Position numbers and translations under genes: made by a program
NCBI GenBank assembly: GCA_026874595.1
Contig: CM049313.1
Location: 31,306,008 to 31,370,007 of the forward strand
Length of the DNA stretch: 64,000 nt
Reading direction: 5' to 3'
Source of the DNA: Sipunculus nudus
Lineage: Eukaryota > Annelida > Sipuncula > Golfingiida > Sipunculidae
In this document: one piece after another, positions 11,751 through 22,792 of the stretch
How positions within the stretch are numbered: position 1 is the first letter of the stretch
How the letters are laid out: every line of letters begins with the position of its first letter
The notes under the pieces: generated by a model
The model's input: the letters and a program-made list of their open reading frames with translations, nothing else
Told to the model about the DNA's origin: nothing
The model's database searches: none

Positions 11751-11944
11751 ATATCCTCACCTTATGAATTAGAATGTAATAAACTGGGGATAAGCTATTT
11801 ATTTAACTGCTTGGGGGAAAAAAGATATTTAAAAATTAAATTTATTACGAATAATTCGGAAAATAAACAGATAAAATGAGAGATGTTATAGGCCGGCCTA
11901 CAGCTTAACGGCGCGCGTCCCCCTTTGGATCCGCCACTGATTCA

Positions 11945-12597
11945 ACCAGACATTCAAGTTCCGGATTGATCAAAGAGATGGGTAGGGCGAAGATGTTCCT
12001 AGGATGATAAGCAAATTAACTTCTCATTCTTTGTCATGGAGTTTTCTGCGGCAGTGGGGAGTACAACATAGAAGAGAGAAGAAGCTCTAAAAAAGTAGCC
12101 GTTTCCCCCTGTTGGTTGCAGTAAAAGATTTAATTAGGCCTAGTTACTCTTGCGTTAGTACATGAGTTTAGGCCTAAAGTGTTAGGCCCTAACTCGTAAA
12201 AACCAAATTTTCTTTCATAAATTTATAGAAAATGTCTTTTAAGATATTTGCAAGACAGGCAAAGTCTTTGTTTATTTATATTTGTAATGTTTAAAAAGAG
12301 GTTTTCGAAACTTTCTAGAAAATGCACTATTTAGGCTTGTAACCATTTTCAGAAAGTTAGACCTCTAGGCCTAATAGGCCTATATCAGATAGTGCTTGGA
12401 TTGTGGCATATTCCACAGTTCAAAGATCCAGGTTTTCCCGGAAGCCTTTTTAATATTTCTTGACTTTTACAAATGGACAAAATCAGATCAATAATATATT
12501 TGTTACCATAAAAGGTCTTATTCCAAAATAGCCGGCATGTGCTACGCATGGTTTTGGCGGGAGGTGCATGCATGTGTGCCGCAACATTTACTTTCAC
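11945..12597. other. Unique noncoding DNA
   Basis: No gene or repeat recognised. Several AGGCCTA words (12137-12380) are the only repeated short motif noticed. Confidence 0.4.
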
Positions 12598-12603
12598 TCA
12601 TTT

Positions 12604-13623
12604 GGGGTCTGTCTAAAATGCGGAGAATACACGGAGAGCTGGAGAATACGCGGAGAATTCATGGAGAATTTGCATGTAAAAACTTCGCGAATTCTCGGCA
12701 GTGTGTAAAACCCGGACCCCTAGGACCCTGGATCCCGGCCAGATCGACCCCAAGAAAAATCTATAATTCTTAAAACTCTCACGATAATCTGTCGAGATAT
12801 TTGAAAAGAAAAGTATCTACAGACGTATTTTATATTATGTTTAGTTCAAACCATAAAACAAGTCTGTTATTTTGTAACATAAATTGACAATTAACACTGA
12901 CGGACCCTGACGCACGGATCTGACGGATCCCACCGACCCATATTGCTCATATTTGAACCTCACCTTCAGGCATAACACCCATGTGATTTGTAATTGTGTT
13001 TTGTATCTGTATTTATACATTTATTTCATCTTTTGTATTCTTATTTTTATATTTATTATTTATTCCACATATCTACATCGTTTAATATGTTAAGTAAATT
13101 TAGGTTATAACTATTCTTGTACCTCAGCTAACGTCTCTTGAAATGCAAGTAATCAAACTTTCTTTGGGTAATTAGGGCCTATATGTTATTGTCAACTTTA
13201 AATCGTATGGCTATTCAAATTTCATTTGGTATGCCCGCACCATTATATTTTCATCAAAACAACAAAAATCATTTTTAGTGTGTCACACGAGTGCTTATTC
13301 TTTTCTCGTTCAATCAGAATAAAAATTATAAGCGATGTTTATATACTGGGGTCCGCCAAAATAAAACAAGTCCTCAAACTCTTGAGCAGTTGCCGGGGGT
13401 CCGTTTCCACCTAAATATTTTCGTATCCTTAAATCTTTCACCGGATCGGTTATTTAAAAAGCTTATGGAGTTTTCTCTGTTCTTATATCAGTAACAGGTG
13501 TGTATTTATCGGTATAAATCTGGAAAATGTGGAAATTGATGTTAGGGGTCCGGGATCCGTGGGGTCCGGGTTTTACACACTACCCGAATTCTCCTCGGAT
13601 TCTCCGAGTTTTAAACAGACCCC
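12604..13623. mobile_element. 1,020-bp TIR element with 6-bp target duplication
   Basis: The left end GGGGTCTGTCTAAAAT (12604) is mirrored by the right end TTTTAAACAGACCCC (13623). The inverted similarity continues inward through CGGAGAAT, a GAATTC site and AGTGTGTAAAACCCGGACCCC-type sequence for about 100 bp with gaps. TCATTT directly repeats at 12598-12603 and 13624-13629, a perfect 6-bp duplication. The interior is AT-rich, with no transposase-like frame. A 6-bp duplication is unlike hAT (8) or mariner (TA), so the superfamily is not assigned. Confidence 0.75.
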
Positions 13624-13629
13624 TCATTT

Positions 13630-14400
13630 GGCCCGTTTTCCAGCCAGTGTGAATATGTATGCGTGACGAATAGTCAGCTCAGTGAACCATCAAAGTCCAG
13701 AATAAAAAATAAAACACATATTTAAAGGATTTGAAAATCCTCAAATGGAGAGAATTGTCCAAGAAATGCACCAGAAAATTTGAGCAGGAATGGAGCATCG
13801 GTGAGTTTACCTTATTACTATCAGGAAAACATGAAATTATACTATATTATATATACCAAATTATTCAACAACCTCAGTAGTTTTAACATTTTTAATAAGG
13901 AAAGTCTACATGTAGTATACAACAGTAGGCCCTACACGTACATGCTCTATTGAGGTACAATGGTAAGGAGTGCTGCCTAATAATTTGTTAAATCAGGGTT
14001 GTTTATAATACAAAATGTATGTATAAATATGATATTTTAAAGTAGATATCAGGATAAATTACCCATTCATTAGTTTCTCTGAATAATGACAAACTCTTTC
14101 TGCAATCTTTTCCCAAAATATAAAATTTACTGATATATTTTAAATACTATTACATTATTTTTATCATCAATATCATTTTCTTATTATTAATCATTATTTA
14201 CTTATTTTTATTTAAGCTCTATAGATTCAGATTATGTGTAATAGTTAACTTAATTTGTAGTTATCAGATTTATACCACATGGTTCATATTTATTATTTGG
14301 AATATGCAGTGAAATACATATGTTGTTAAAACAAAATTTTCACCCTGACACTGCAATGTATATGTGGTTTCTTACTTCCCATACGATATTTGACCATTAG
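13630..14400. other. Noncoding AT-rich DNA
   Basis: No feature was recognised. Confidence 0.4.
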
Positions 14401-14622
14401 AAGCTTAAGAGAAACTTATAGGAATCTTATGAGTATCTCATAAGAATCTTATTGTATTCTAATAATGGTTTTGTATGCAAATTAGCAAGAAACGTGTAAG
14501 ATTCTTATAAGAAAGAATGGAACAATCCAAAAAGAAACTTACAGGAATCTTAATAATTCTTATAAGTATTACATTAGAATCTTATTGGATTCTTATAAGA
14601 AATACTGAGTTGTTATAAGAAA
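14401..14622. repeat. Foldback cluster of ATTCTTATAAGAAT-type palindromes
   Basis: Near-palindromes recur within about 220 bp: CTTATGAG-TAT-CTCATAAG at 14426-14444, GATTCTTATAAGAAA near 14500, TAATTCTTATAAG near 14554, and GGATTCTTATAAGAAA near 14587. The segment can fold extensively. It could be a small foldback element or a locally amplified palindromic motif. It does not code. Confidence 0.65.
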
Positions 14623-15019
14623 TCAATAATGATAGCTGGGACCATACAGGCCAGCCCAAAAGTACTCTGGTTCCAAGATGGCTGCCATACTGGACAACTA
14701 GATGACCTAATGTTCAATTACTGGATATCCCAGCTGCTGTCAGAAGTTCAGTTTTCTTTTGATAAAAGAGAGAAAAAACTCTTTGTCTTCTTTTTGATAA
14801 GCCACATTTCTTTGAGTACTTGCTTCTCTTTTCTTATCAAATATTTTTCAGTTTTGTTCTTGCTCCTCATTTTTTGCATTCTATAAGCTTTGCTGCATGG
14901 TTGTATTTTTTCCCTCACTCATCCATGCTCTTTGCAACCTTTTTGCTGAGCATACTTGAGATATTCTTTGTACAGAAGTTCCATCTCCTTTCAGGCCATT
15001 ACATAACTTGAGTTAAATG

Positions 15020-15147
15020 CCATCATCCTAATAAATCAGCTTATATTACCACACAAAACCACTGAATATTTGTCTACCCCTCCTTCCAAATCATAATTTA
15101 TAATCATAAATAACAGCTGAGGGCTGTGACCCATGGGTCCCTTGTTT
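15020..15147 (+). repeat. Family C 3' end, separated from any visible 5' end
   Basis: The last 35 bp read aacagctgaggg, then the hairpin GACCCATGGGTC (15128-15139) and CCTTGTT, the standard family C terminus. The preceding ~100 bp resemble the sequence before the terminus at 34051. No matching AGCTCAGCTGAC start is seen upstream, so this is a 5'-truncated or recombined copy. Confidence 0.6.
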
Positions 15148-15419
15148 TCTCTGTTTGAGACCTTCAAATGAAGTGATACAGTGACTCCTAACAGTGCAAT
15201 AATTATTATTTTAGTTTGATCCCTGCATTGTTGAGACTCATAATTTAATTATTATGTTTTTTATTTTCTGTAAATGTGTGTATAACTTTTTTAAATCCAA
15301 CTTTAGTACTAATTGATTTTATGATCTATAACTTATTGTATTTTATTACCGTCAAGTGCATAGAAACTTTATTTAATAATGTGCATCTTAATGAATAAAA
15401 TTATAATAATAATGAAAAT

Positions 15420-16080
15420 GTCTGTCAACAAGACACAATTTGTAACCGTTAGACCTAGAAGCTTCTTATATGATATTCTTGGAGTCCAATGAAATATATC
15501 CTTGGAAACATGAAATTAGGTCTCTGTTACACATATTCTCCAAGCTATGGGGCTGGTAAGTACTCTCCAGATTCATTAAAAATTTGATACAAAATCTCCA
15601 GTATCTTAATAACTAATGCACTGATTGCTATGAATCTTTGCATGTATATTCATCAGGGGGGGGGGGGGTTCATTAGTTTCTGCAGACTGGTGATGCCACC
15701 TGTATTTTTTGAATTTTATACACATTTTTATATCTATTTTTGAGAACTTCAAATGAAACGGTTGTCTAATAATTAACAGGGCACAAATAGTAAGTGTTGG
15801 ATCTAGAATCTTCTAACCTGACATCCTTAGAGTTCCATGAAAAATCTCCTTTGAAACTTGAAATTAGGTCATGTGACCTATATTTGCAAATTAGGGGAGA
15901 AAACATGATCTTTAAGCCCCAAATGAGTCAGAGGGGGCATAAATTGTATCCATTTGGCCTAAAATCCTCATACATGACTTTCAGGGAGGTCCCAAAAAAT
16001 CTTCTTGGAACCCTGAAAATGTCACTCTGACCCATTTTCTGCAAGCTGTGTGAAAGAACTTGATTTAAACACTCTATTAG
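15420..16080 (+). repeat. Degenerate short family C-like units
   Basis: The phrases aacaagacacaa, tagaccta, cctgaaattaggtc, a G homopolymer (15657-15668) and gatgccacctgtatttt match the internal units of the short family C element at 22791-24160. Neither terminus is visible. Confidence 0.5.
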
Positions 16081-16105
16081 TCAGGTAGGAACAAATAGTA
16101 GCAGC

Positions 16106-16528
16106 GACCGGCTTCTGTGGCTCAGGGGTAGAGTGCAGGACTCAAAGCCGGGAGATTGTGGGTTTGAATCGCAGCCGAGGCGGTGAGGTTTTTCACGGTC
16201 GGCCCCCATCCAGGGTGAGCGCTCTGCAGGCTTAATGGGAAGGCTGTGCTCTACAGCCGTGTATCACTCACATACGAGTGCGTCTTTGGGGGGGTCCTCG
16301 GTGTTATGACCCAGCAATGGGGATGATTAAACACCCAGGACCCGCAGGTGCAGTAGACACCGGGCCTGGGTAACACCAGGATATAAAAAATGATAGGAAG
16401 CGAGTGCTACCGCCCTGTCAAGTAGTCCCAAAGTGAAATGGAAACTCTGCAGATGTACATACTTAGTTAAGAATTAGTTAAAGTCAGCATTAAAAAAATG
16501 GAGGAGGTTACCTCCAACAAAAAAAAAC
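16106..16528 (+). mobile_element. Complete tRNA-derived SINE with 16-bp target duplication
   Basis: A tRNA-like head with box A TGGCTCAGGGG (16118-16128) and box B GGTTTGAATCG (16161-16171) starts the element. A GC-richer tRNA-unrelated body follows, ending in GGAGG-TTA-CCTCC and an A-rich tail. AACAAATAGTAGCAGC (16090-16105) and AACAAATGGTAGCAGC (16529-16544) flank it and differ at one of 16 positions. Long target duplications of this kind are produced by LINE-type target-primed insertion. Its head shares CCGGCTTCTGTGG with the fragment at 11588. The near-identical duplication implies a fairly recent insertion. The partner LINE is not in the window. Confidence 0.88.
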
Positions 16529-16779
16529 AACAAATGGTAGCAGCTGCATGTAGAATAAGGTCACTGTAACCTATGTCAAAGATTTTGAGCACTCTTGGGG
16601 TCTTTTTTGCCCATTGTTCAAGGCTTCTTGAATTCAGCTCAGCATCATATTGGGCCTCTAGTTTGATACTTTTACTCGCAAGTGGGCAAGTGATTAACTG
16701 TTAATGTCAATCCCTGCACCCATACAGCCATAAAGATGTAGCAGACACCAATATCACAGTTACCAAACTACCTCTACTT

Positions 16780-17210
16780 TTTAGCCCTCACACTCACATA
16801 AAGGCTGATGGGCTTTTGTCTTAACCCATTCTGTCCAGCAGGTGTGTCTGGGTGTTAACTTTCACTTTGTGAACTGGAATATCTCAAAAGAATTAAACAT
16901 GGCTACTTCATTTTTTCAGTTTATATGTACAATAACAAAACCTGAGTCAAGTTTGAAAATGGGTCACGTTGACCTACCTTTCTAGGTCATGGAGCTATTT
17001 ATATAAAAAATGTTGTTGGCTTATTTCTTAGGAACCACTCGATGCTACATGTATTTCTAGTTCAGGTTTACCACTTTAACTATGGCCAAGATATATATCC
17101 AAGATGTATGAACAGATTTTTCATATCAATAGAGATTTTTCATATCAGTTACCACCCATGTACACTTTTCTTTTAGCTGAGGTTTTTCTCAGCTTCTCCT
17201 GATATTCTAG
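16780..17210 (+). mobile_element. Family D element, internally deleted (about 430 bp)
   Basis: It begins TTTTTAGCCCTCACACTC and ends with agctgagg, a weak hairpin (TCAG..CTGA) and TATTCTAG. These are the same ends as the complete 1.03-kb copy at 52816-53847. Only one internal unit with ggtcacgttgacct is kept. The 91-codon minus-strand frame across the 3' half is a shadow. Confidence 0.7.
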
Positions 17211-18755
17211 TTTACTTATACACACAACAGAATACACACAGAATAAGCAACAAGAAATAATTCCCATCAACTGTAAATATAACACAAAATTGACAAATTT
17301 AAAGCCAAGGTCAATTTCAATCAAGGTCTTCACCCTTAATTGAATAAACTCAGACCCTCTGCCCCATATGTATATAGATGCAAATTCAAAGAAAATATAT
17401 GTCCAGCCAGGAATCAACAAGGCACAAATGTTTGATTTAACTGTTTGACTTAACTCTTTTCTTTACATCCATTAGCTCCCAGGGAAATCTCCATGGAAAC
17501 TTGAAAGAAATTCATGTTGACCTAAATTCTGGGAACTATGTGGCAAAACATGATTTAAAGCACACTGTAATTAAGTCACAATTCTTTTTGGGATGATTGA
17601 AGAAATATTTTGTTTGTTTGAATGTCTTATCTAAACCTCAAGGCAGTCAGCATGCAGAGGACAAGTAGAATAGACTTAAGCAGTTCTCCAGTTTGTCATT
17701 TAAATTTAAAATTTAACTGCAATTAATCCATTTGTGTCAAGATTTCATACAAAAGTTAAAGAATGTGTATAATTATTGCATAAATTACTTTGACATTAGC
17801 CAGTCTTGTCCGTCTGTGGTAGCTGCATAATTTATTTAACACTAGTGGTGCCATTTATATGTATAAACTTTGTTTGTCTGAGTATGTTTGACTGATTCTC
17901 ATTTGTTGACTTACAGCTGAGGTGGTTCTGGTGTAATATTGTCAAGATCACTCATTTTCTGACTTTTATATGAATTGGAAGATTGGAAAACATAGACACT
18001 TGGCTGCAATAACTAACATACTTCACTTCCTATTGCTTCTCCACTAAAAGAGCTTTCTGTAAGGCATTCATTCAATTATCTACACACCCAGGCATAAAGT
18101 ATTACCAACATAGCAAAGCCATGTGGTATAAAACAGTCATTACCAAAAGTCATTCTTACTTAACACAGGAGAAACTGAATAAACAAGTGGCAATTTTGAA
18201 ACTGTCCTTGACGTGACAGCTTCCCTGATGGCCAGTTATATGGAGGGAACAATAAAATACAGTCCTTATGGTGGAGACTGATTTGATACATAGCACATAC
18301 ATTCCCTTGGTAGATGACGGCACAGTGGCGGGAAGTCCTCTAGCTCAGGCCAAGGATTGGCCTTACACTTACAGCTTCACATGGAAAAGGCTATTAATCT
18401 ATAGGCGTCATTTTGTGTGGCAGCAGGAAACCTATGGAGATTTTGGCTTAGTTCTTGGATCAGATTAACAGGCCATGTCACCATTAGACCTCTAGTCTAT
18501 CATACTACAACTCTGATAAATAGACCATTAACTGAGCATCCTTGGACAGGTGAAAGAGAAGTGGTAAATCACCACTCATTCCACAGTTAGTTGTCTGACA
18601 GCTGGTATTGAAAGTGAACCTATAGGTAAAAATGATACATGGGTATAACATGAACATGCAGACTAATTTCTTGGGTGACTGCATATACATCAAAGATTAT
18701 ATACAAAGTTGTCATGAGTTAAGTTTTACCATGGCGACAGTTTATATATATATTT

Positions 18756-18828
<73 letters not shown>

Positions 18829-19030
18829 TAATAGACTGTAATTTAAGAGACAAGCAATAGCTGTCACCCTTTGACCACCTACCTGTCTATCAGGCAACCA
18901 TAGAGACATACATAAAGTAAAAGAGCATGCAGGTATAAGTTTTTTTATAAGACTAAACTAAACTTCATTTGAGGAACTAGGCTGCTTTGACTAAATTTCA
19001 TGGAACCTGAAATTGATTAAGTAACTGAAA
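17211..19030. other. Noncoding DNA with one long TA microsatellite
   Basis: Apart from the TA run at 18741-18826, no repeat family or exon was recognised. Open frames up to about 91 codons lack domains. Confidence 0.4.
18741..18826. repeat. (TA)n microsatellite with one interruption
   Basis: TA units run from 18741 to 18826, broken once by tattttgtat. The 69-codon frame over it reads Tyr-Ile repeats and is an artefact. Confidence 0.95.
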
Positions 19031-19032
19031 GG

Positions 19033-20177
19033 TCTTGTGTGGAAGTTAAAGTTGAGACCCTGGATTTCTTGTGTGGAAGTTACAGCATAGACCCTGGTTT
19101 TCTTGTGTGGAAGTTACAGCTTAGACCCTGATTTTCTTGTGTGGAAGTTGCAGCTTAGACCCTGGTTTTCTTGTGTGGAAGTTGCAGCTTAGACCCTGGT
19201 TTTCTTGTTTGGAAGTTACAGCTTGACCCCGGTTTTCTTCTGTGGAAGTTACAGCTTAGACCCTGGTTTTCTTGTTTGGAAGTTACAGCTTAGACCCTGG
19301 TTTTCTTGTTTGGAAGTTACAGCTGGACCCCGGTTTTCTTGTGTGGAAGTTACAGCTTAGACCCTGGTTTTCTTGTGTGGAAGTTACAGCTTAGACCCCG
19401 GTTTTCTTGTTTGGAAGTTACAGCTGGACCCCGGTTTTCTTGTGTGGAAGTTACAGCTTAGACCCTGGTTTTCTTGTGTGGAAGTTACAGCTTAGACCCT
19501 GGTTTTCTTGTGTGGAAGTTACAGCTTAGACCCTGGTTTTCTTGTTTGGAAGTTACAGCTTGACCCCGGTTTTCTTGTGTGGAAGTTACAGCTTAGACCC
19601 TGGTTTTCTTTTTTGAAAGTTACAGCTTAGACCCTGCTTTTCTTGTTTGGAAGTTACAGCTGGACCCCGGTTTTCTTGTGTGGAAGTTACAGCTAAGACC
19701 CTGGTTTACTTGTGTGGAAGTTACAGCTTGGACCCTGGTTTTCTTGTTTGGAAGTTACAGCTGGACTCCGGTTTTCTTGTGTGGAAGTAACAGCTTAGAC
19801 CCTGGTTTCTTGTGTGGAAGTTACAGCTTAGACCCTGGTTTTCTTGTGTGGAAGTTACAGCTTAGACCCTGGTTTTCTTGTTTGGAAGTTACAGCTGGAC
19901 CCTGGTTTTCTTGTGTGGAAGTTACAGCTGAACCCTGGTTTTCTTGTGTGGAAGTTACAGCTTAGAGTCTGGTTTTCTTACGTGGAAGTAACAGCTTAGA
20001 CTCTGGTCTTCTAGTGGGGAAGTTACAACATTGACTCTAGTTTCCTTTTGTGGAAGTTACATAGTAGACCCTGTTTTTATAGGAAGTTACAGCTTGGAAC
20101 CTGGATTTCTTTTGTTGAAGTCGCAGCTTAGATTGTGGTTTTCTTGTATGGAAGTTACAGCTTAGACCCTCGTTTTC
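19033..20177 (+). repeat. Minisatellite, 34-bp unit, about 33 copies
   Basis: The unit, written in two parts, is GACCCTGGTTTTCTTG then TGTGGAAGTTACAGCTTA. It repeats head to tail with variants (GTTTGG for GTGTGG; CTGGACCCCGG for CTTAGACCCTGG). The variants alternate in a pattern that suggests block duplications. Copies at both edges are more diverged, as expected when arrays grow from the middle. A 95-codon frame (19678-19965) crosses it only because 3 x 34 = 102 is divisible by three. Confidence 0.97.
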
Positions 20178-20478
20178 CACATTCCATTTTTTGCCGTCAT
20201 CATTTCATATTTGCTAATGTCAAACCATGGATATCCCTGAAATTTCAGAGTGACCCAGACCCTTATTTTTTTAATTTCCATGTGTAAACAGAACTGTTAA
20301 ACAGTATTTATTTGGGGTATTTTTTATGCTGAAGAGCTGTCATTCTAGAGACAACAGATGTTAACTTGTGACATCTCTCTACTTTAGAGCTCACTGAGGG
20401 GCTGTTCACCTGAACTATATAAAGGTTATTTTGCCTACAGAATCATGTGACTCTGATAATTAAGTTTGGATCATTGTA

Positions 20479-21690
20479 TCCCCCGACAAAGTCAGGACAC
20501 TATGGTTTAAGCATGGTCACGCTGCACCCGCAGAGATTTTGTTTGGACACGATAACTCAAAAAATGTTTTACGGAGAGGACAAAGCCTTTTAAAAAAGGG
20601 GTCATGACCTTTACTAGGAGAGTGACCTTGACCTTGAAAAGGTCCATTTGGGGGGAAAATAAAACAAAGAAATCTTGCATGGATTGATCCAATAATCAAT
20701 TTGACCAAAGATCTTGGACAATGTTGTTATGTAATGGAAGCTGGTGGAGCCAACTGTTATCCTTTTCTTGTTTTTGTGCCATTTTTGTGCCCCCATCATT
20801 GCCACTTAACAGTACTGTGAAAATTATCAGTCAAAAACTAATGGACAGATTTATTTCATATTATGCATATACATAGACATGGGTTATGGGATGATGTATA
20901 TCTAAACTGGGGTCATGACCTTTCCTATGAGTGGCCTTGACCTTGAATGTTGCCATATATGGTAATCACACAAAATCATGAATATCTCAATAAAGGATGC
21001 ATGGATTGGTCCAAAAATCAAATTGACCGAAGATCTTGGATAACTTTGTCTTCTGTGGAAGACAGGTGGAGCCATCTGTCTTTTTCTTGTATTTGTGCCT
21101 TTTAATACCCATCATTGCCACTTTATAGTATTGTGAGCATTATAAGTCTAAAACTAATTGACAGATTGGGCTGAAATTGTGCATGTCCATTAATCTAGGA
21201 TACCTTCATCTTGTATTAAAGACTGGTGGTGCTATCTGCAATCAGTATTGTGTGGCGTCCATCTGTACAAATCTCTGGAACGGTTCAAGGTATTGGTCTT
21301 AAATTTGGCATGTCCATCCATCTTGGAAAATTTTCTCATAAACCAGACAGGTGGTGCATGTCCCTAGATCTTGGCCTCCTCCATCTTGTACTCATTACTG
21401 GTGGTGCCATCTGCCATTTTTTGTGTGTGGTGTCCATCTGTACATTTGTTTTAGGTGAAAAAATTGCTCATATCTGAGGAGTACTTCAATGTGTTGGTCT
21501 CCAATTTGGCATGTACGTTCATCTTGGAGAGTTTTCTCATCAACCAGTCAGGTGGAGCCACCTACCTTACAATTTTTATAATATAAATTAATCACCTTTT
21601 CTCAAGATTGATTCATAGTATTGGCCACCATAGATGGAAGAAACCATAGTCACTTGCCAAGTGTCAGTATATGTTGCTGAAGATGTGGGG
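20479..21690 (+). repeat. Family E dispersed repeat, long copy
   Basis: It starts with a slightly damaged hairpin, CCCCCGACAAAGTCAGGAC, then actatggtttaagcatgg. It carries ggggtcatgacctttactagg, TGACCTTGACCT at 20623-20634, ggtggagccaactgttatcc and, from about 21160, the A-type units (ggtggtgctatctgcaatcag and similar) also seen at 1-485. Two internal sub-copies of the 5' half are present. G homopolymers lie near 21688-21711. Open frames in it are shadows. Confidence 0.65.
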
Positions 21691-21699
21691 GGGGGCCTT

Positions 21700-22790
21700 T
21701 TAAGGGGGGGGGATTAATTGTCTGGGGATTCTATGACCCCTGCAGTGCTTAGAAAATCTAATTATCACAGATTTCTTTCCAAATAAGGTTTAATAGCTCC
21801 TTTAGAGCATCAAATCATTTATGTTGATAATTATGAATCATGGTGCTGCAGCAAACACACACAAGTATTTGAGATTACCATCCATATGCTTTAGTCCCCT
21901 GTTTGAAGTTCTTTTTGGAATGTGTTCATTCAGAATTCCTGCAGGCTCTTTAAGAAATAGATGTGTCCTTGAAACATGATGGTGATATCAGTGATGAAGT
22001 AGACAACTTGCAGTGGCTGATTCTTATCTCTGCTGGTACATAGCAGCTGCAGAGTTGTTCTTGTGTTGCAGGAGGATATTAACCATTCAGTCACATTCTG
22101 TCAAGTTAATTACCTCACAAGAAATGTGTCACCCATGTTCACCTCAAACAATCATTTACATGTGAAAGGCACATTTATGAATCTTATTTTTATACAAGTT
22201 AAACCTATATTTTCTCTGACACAAGTAAATTGTTTTACCTGACATTTGTAGTTGATCCCCCTCTTTAAGCTTTCCTGCTTATCCAACCTGTGTTCTTCTT
22301 TTGAGTATTAGGCTTGACCAACACAAGTTACAGCCACAGTGTGGCCCCTGTCATTACCCAGGAATGCCTCTTTTCCTCTCTGGGACAAAAAAAACCTCCC
22401 ATGTTACAGTCTAATATAATCATTTGCATTACAGATATCTTATTGGCTCTAGAATGGGGTTTGTTACCCCAGCCCTCCACTAAAGTTACATACAGCCAAA
22501 CCAACAAACCAAGGGCAAAATATAATACCTTCCTGAAGGAGTTATAATTGAAAAAAAAATAGTAACTGAATTTCCTCAGCAGAAATCTTCATTTTTTGTA
22601 TGATGGTCTGAAAGGTTATTTCCAACTCACATGGTTCCCAGCATAATTGAAATAATGGAAATCCTGGAAATGAGTTTCCAGTCAGTTTGGGAAAAATGCT
22701 TCAGATCGGGGTAAAATCAGGGAATTCGATTGGTCAGTTTTGACTTATAATGTTTTCTGATATCCCTGCAATGCATCTTGTTGGATTTTT
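21700..22790. other. Unique noncoding DNA
   Basis: No repeat or exon was recognised. A 77-codon plus-strand frame at 22314-22547 shows no domain. Confidence 0.4.
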
Positions 22791-22792
22791 TT

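Larger units (their letters stand above)
9060..11939. mobile_element. 2.88-kb TIR DNA transposon, non-autonomous, with nested insertions
   Basis: The left end CAGTGGCGGATC (from 9060) is matched by the inverted right end GATCCGCCACTG (to 11939), 12 bp perfect. A candidate 5-bp target duplication, ATTCA, flanks it (9055-9059 and 11940-11944). The CAG start suggests a hAT-like element, although 5 bp is shorter than the usual 8-bp hAT duplication, so the superfamily is left open. Inside are a TA microsatellite, a block with ggtagcgccacctg cores, a GC-rich block, the AACCAAT element and two SINE-like segments. No transposase is visible. Confidence 0.6.

Noticed and set aside
17145-17420. 91-codon minus-strand open frame
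   Set aside because: Its 3' half lies in the 3' end of a family D element and no domain is seen.
18632-18841. 69-codon open frame with Tyr-Ile repeats
   Set aside because: Translated TA microsatellite.
19678-19965. 95-codon open frame of repeated peptide
   Set aside because: Product of three 34-bp units giving a 102-base period; indels elsewhere in the array break it.
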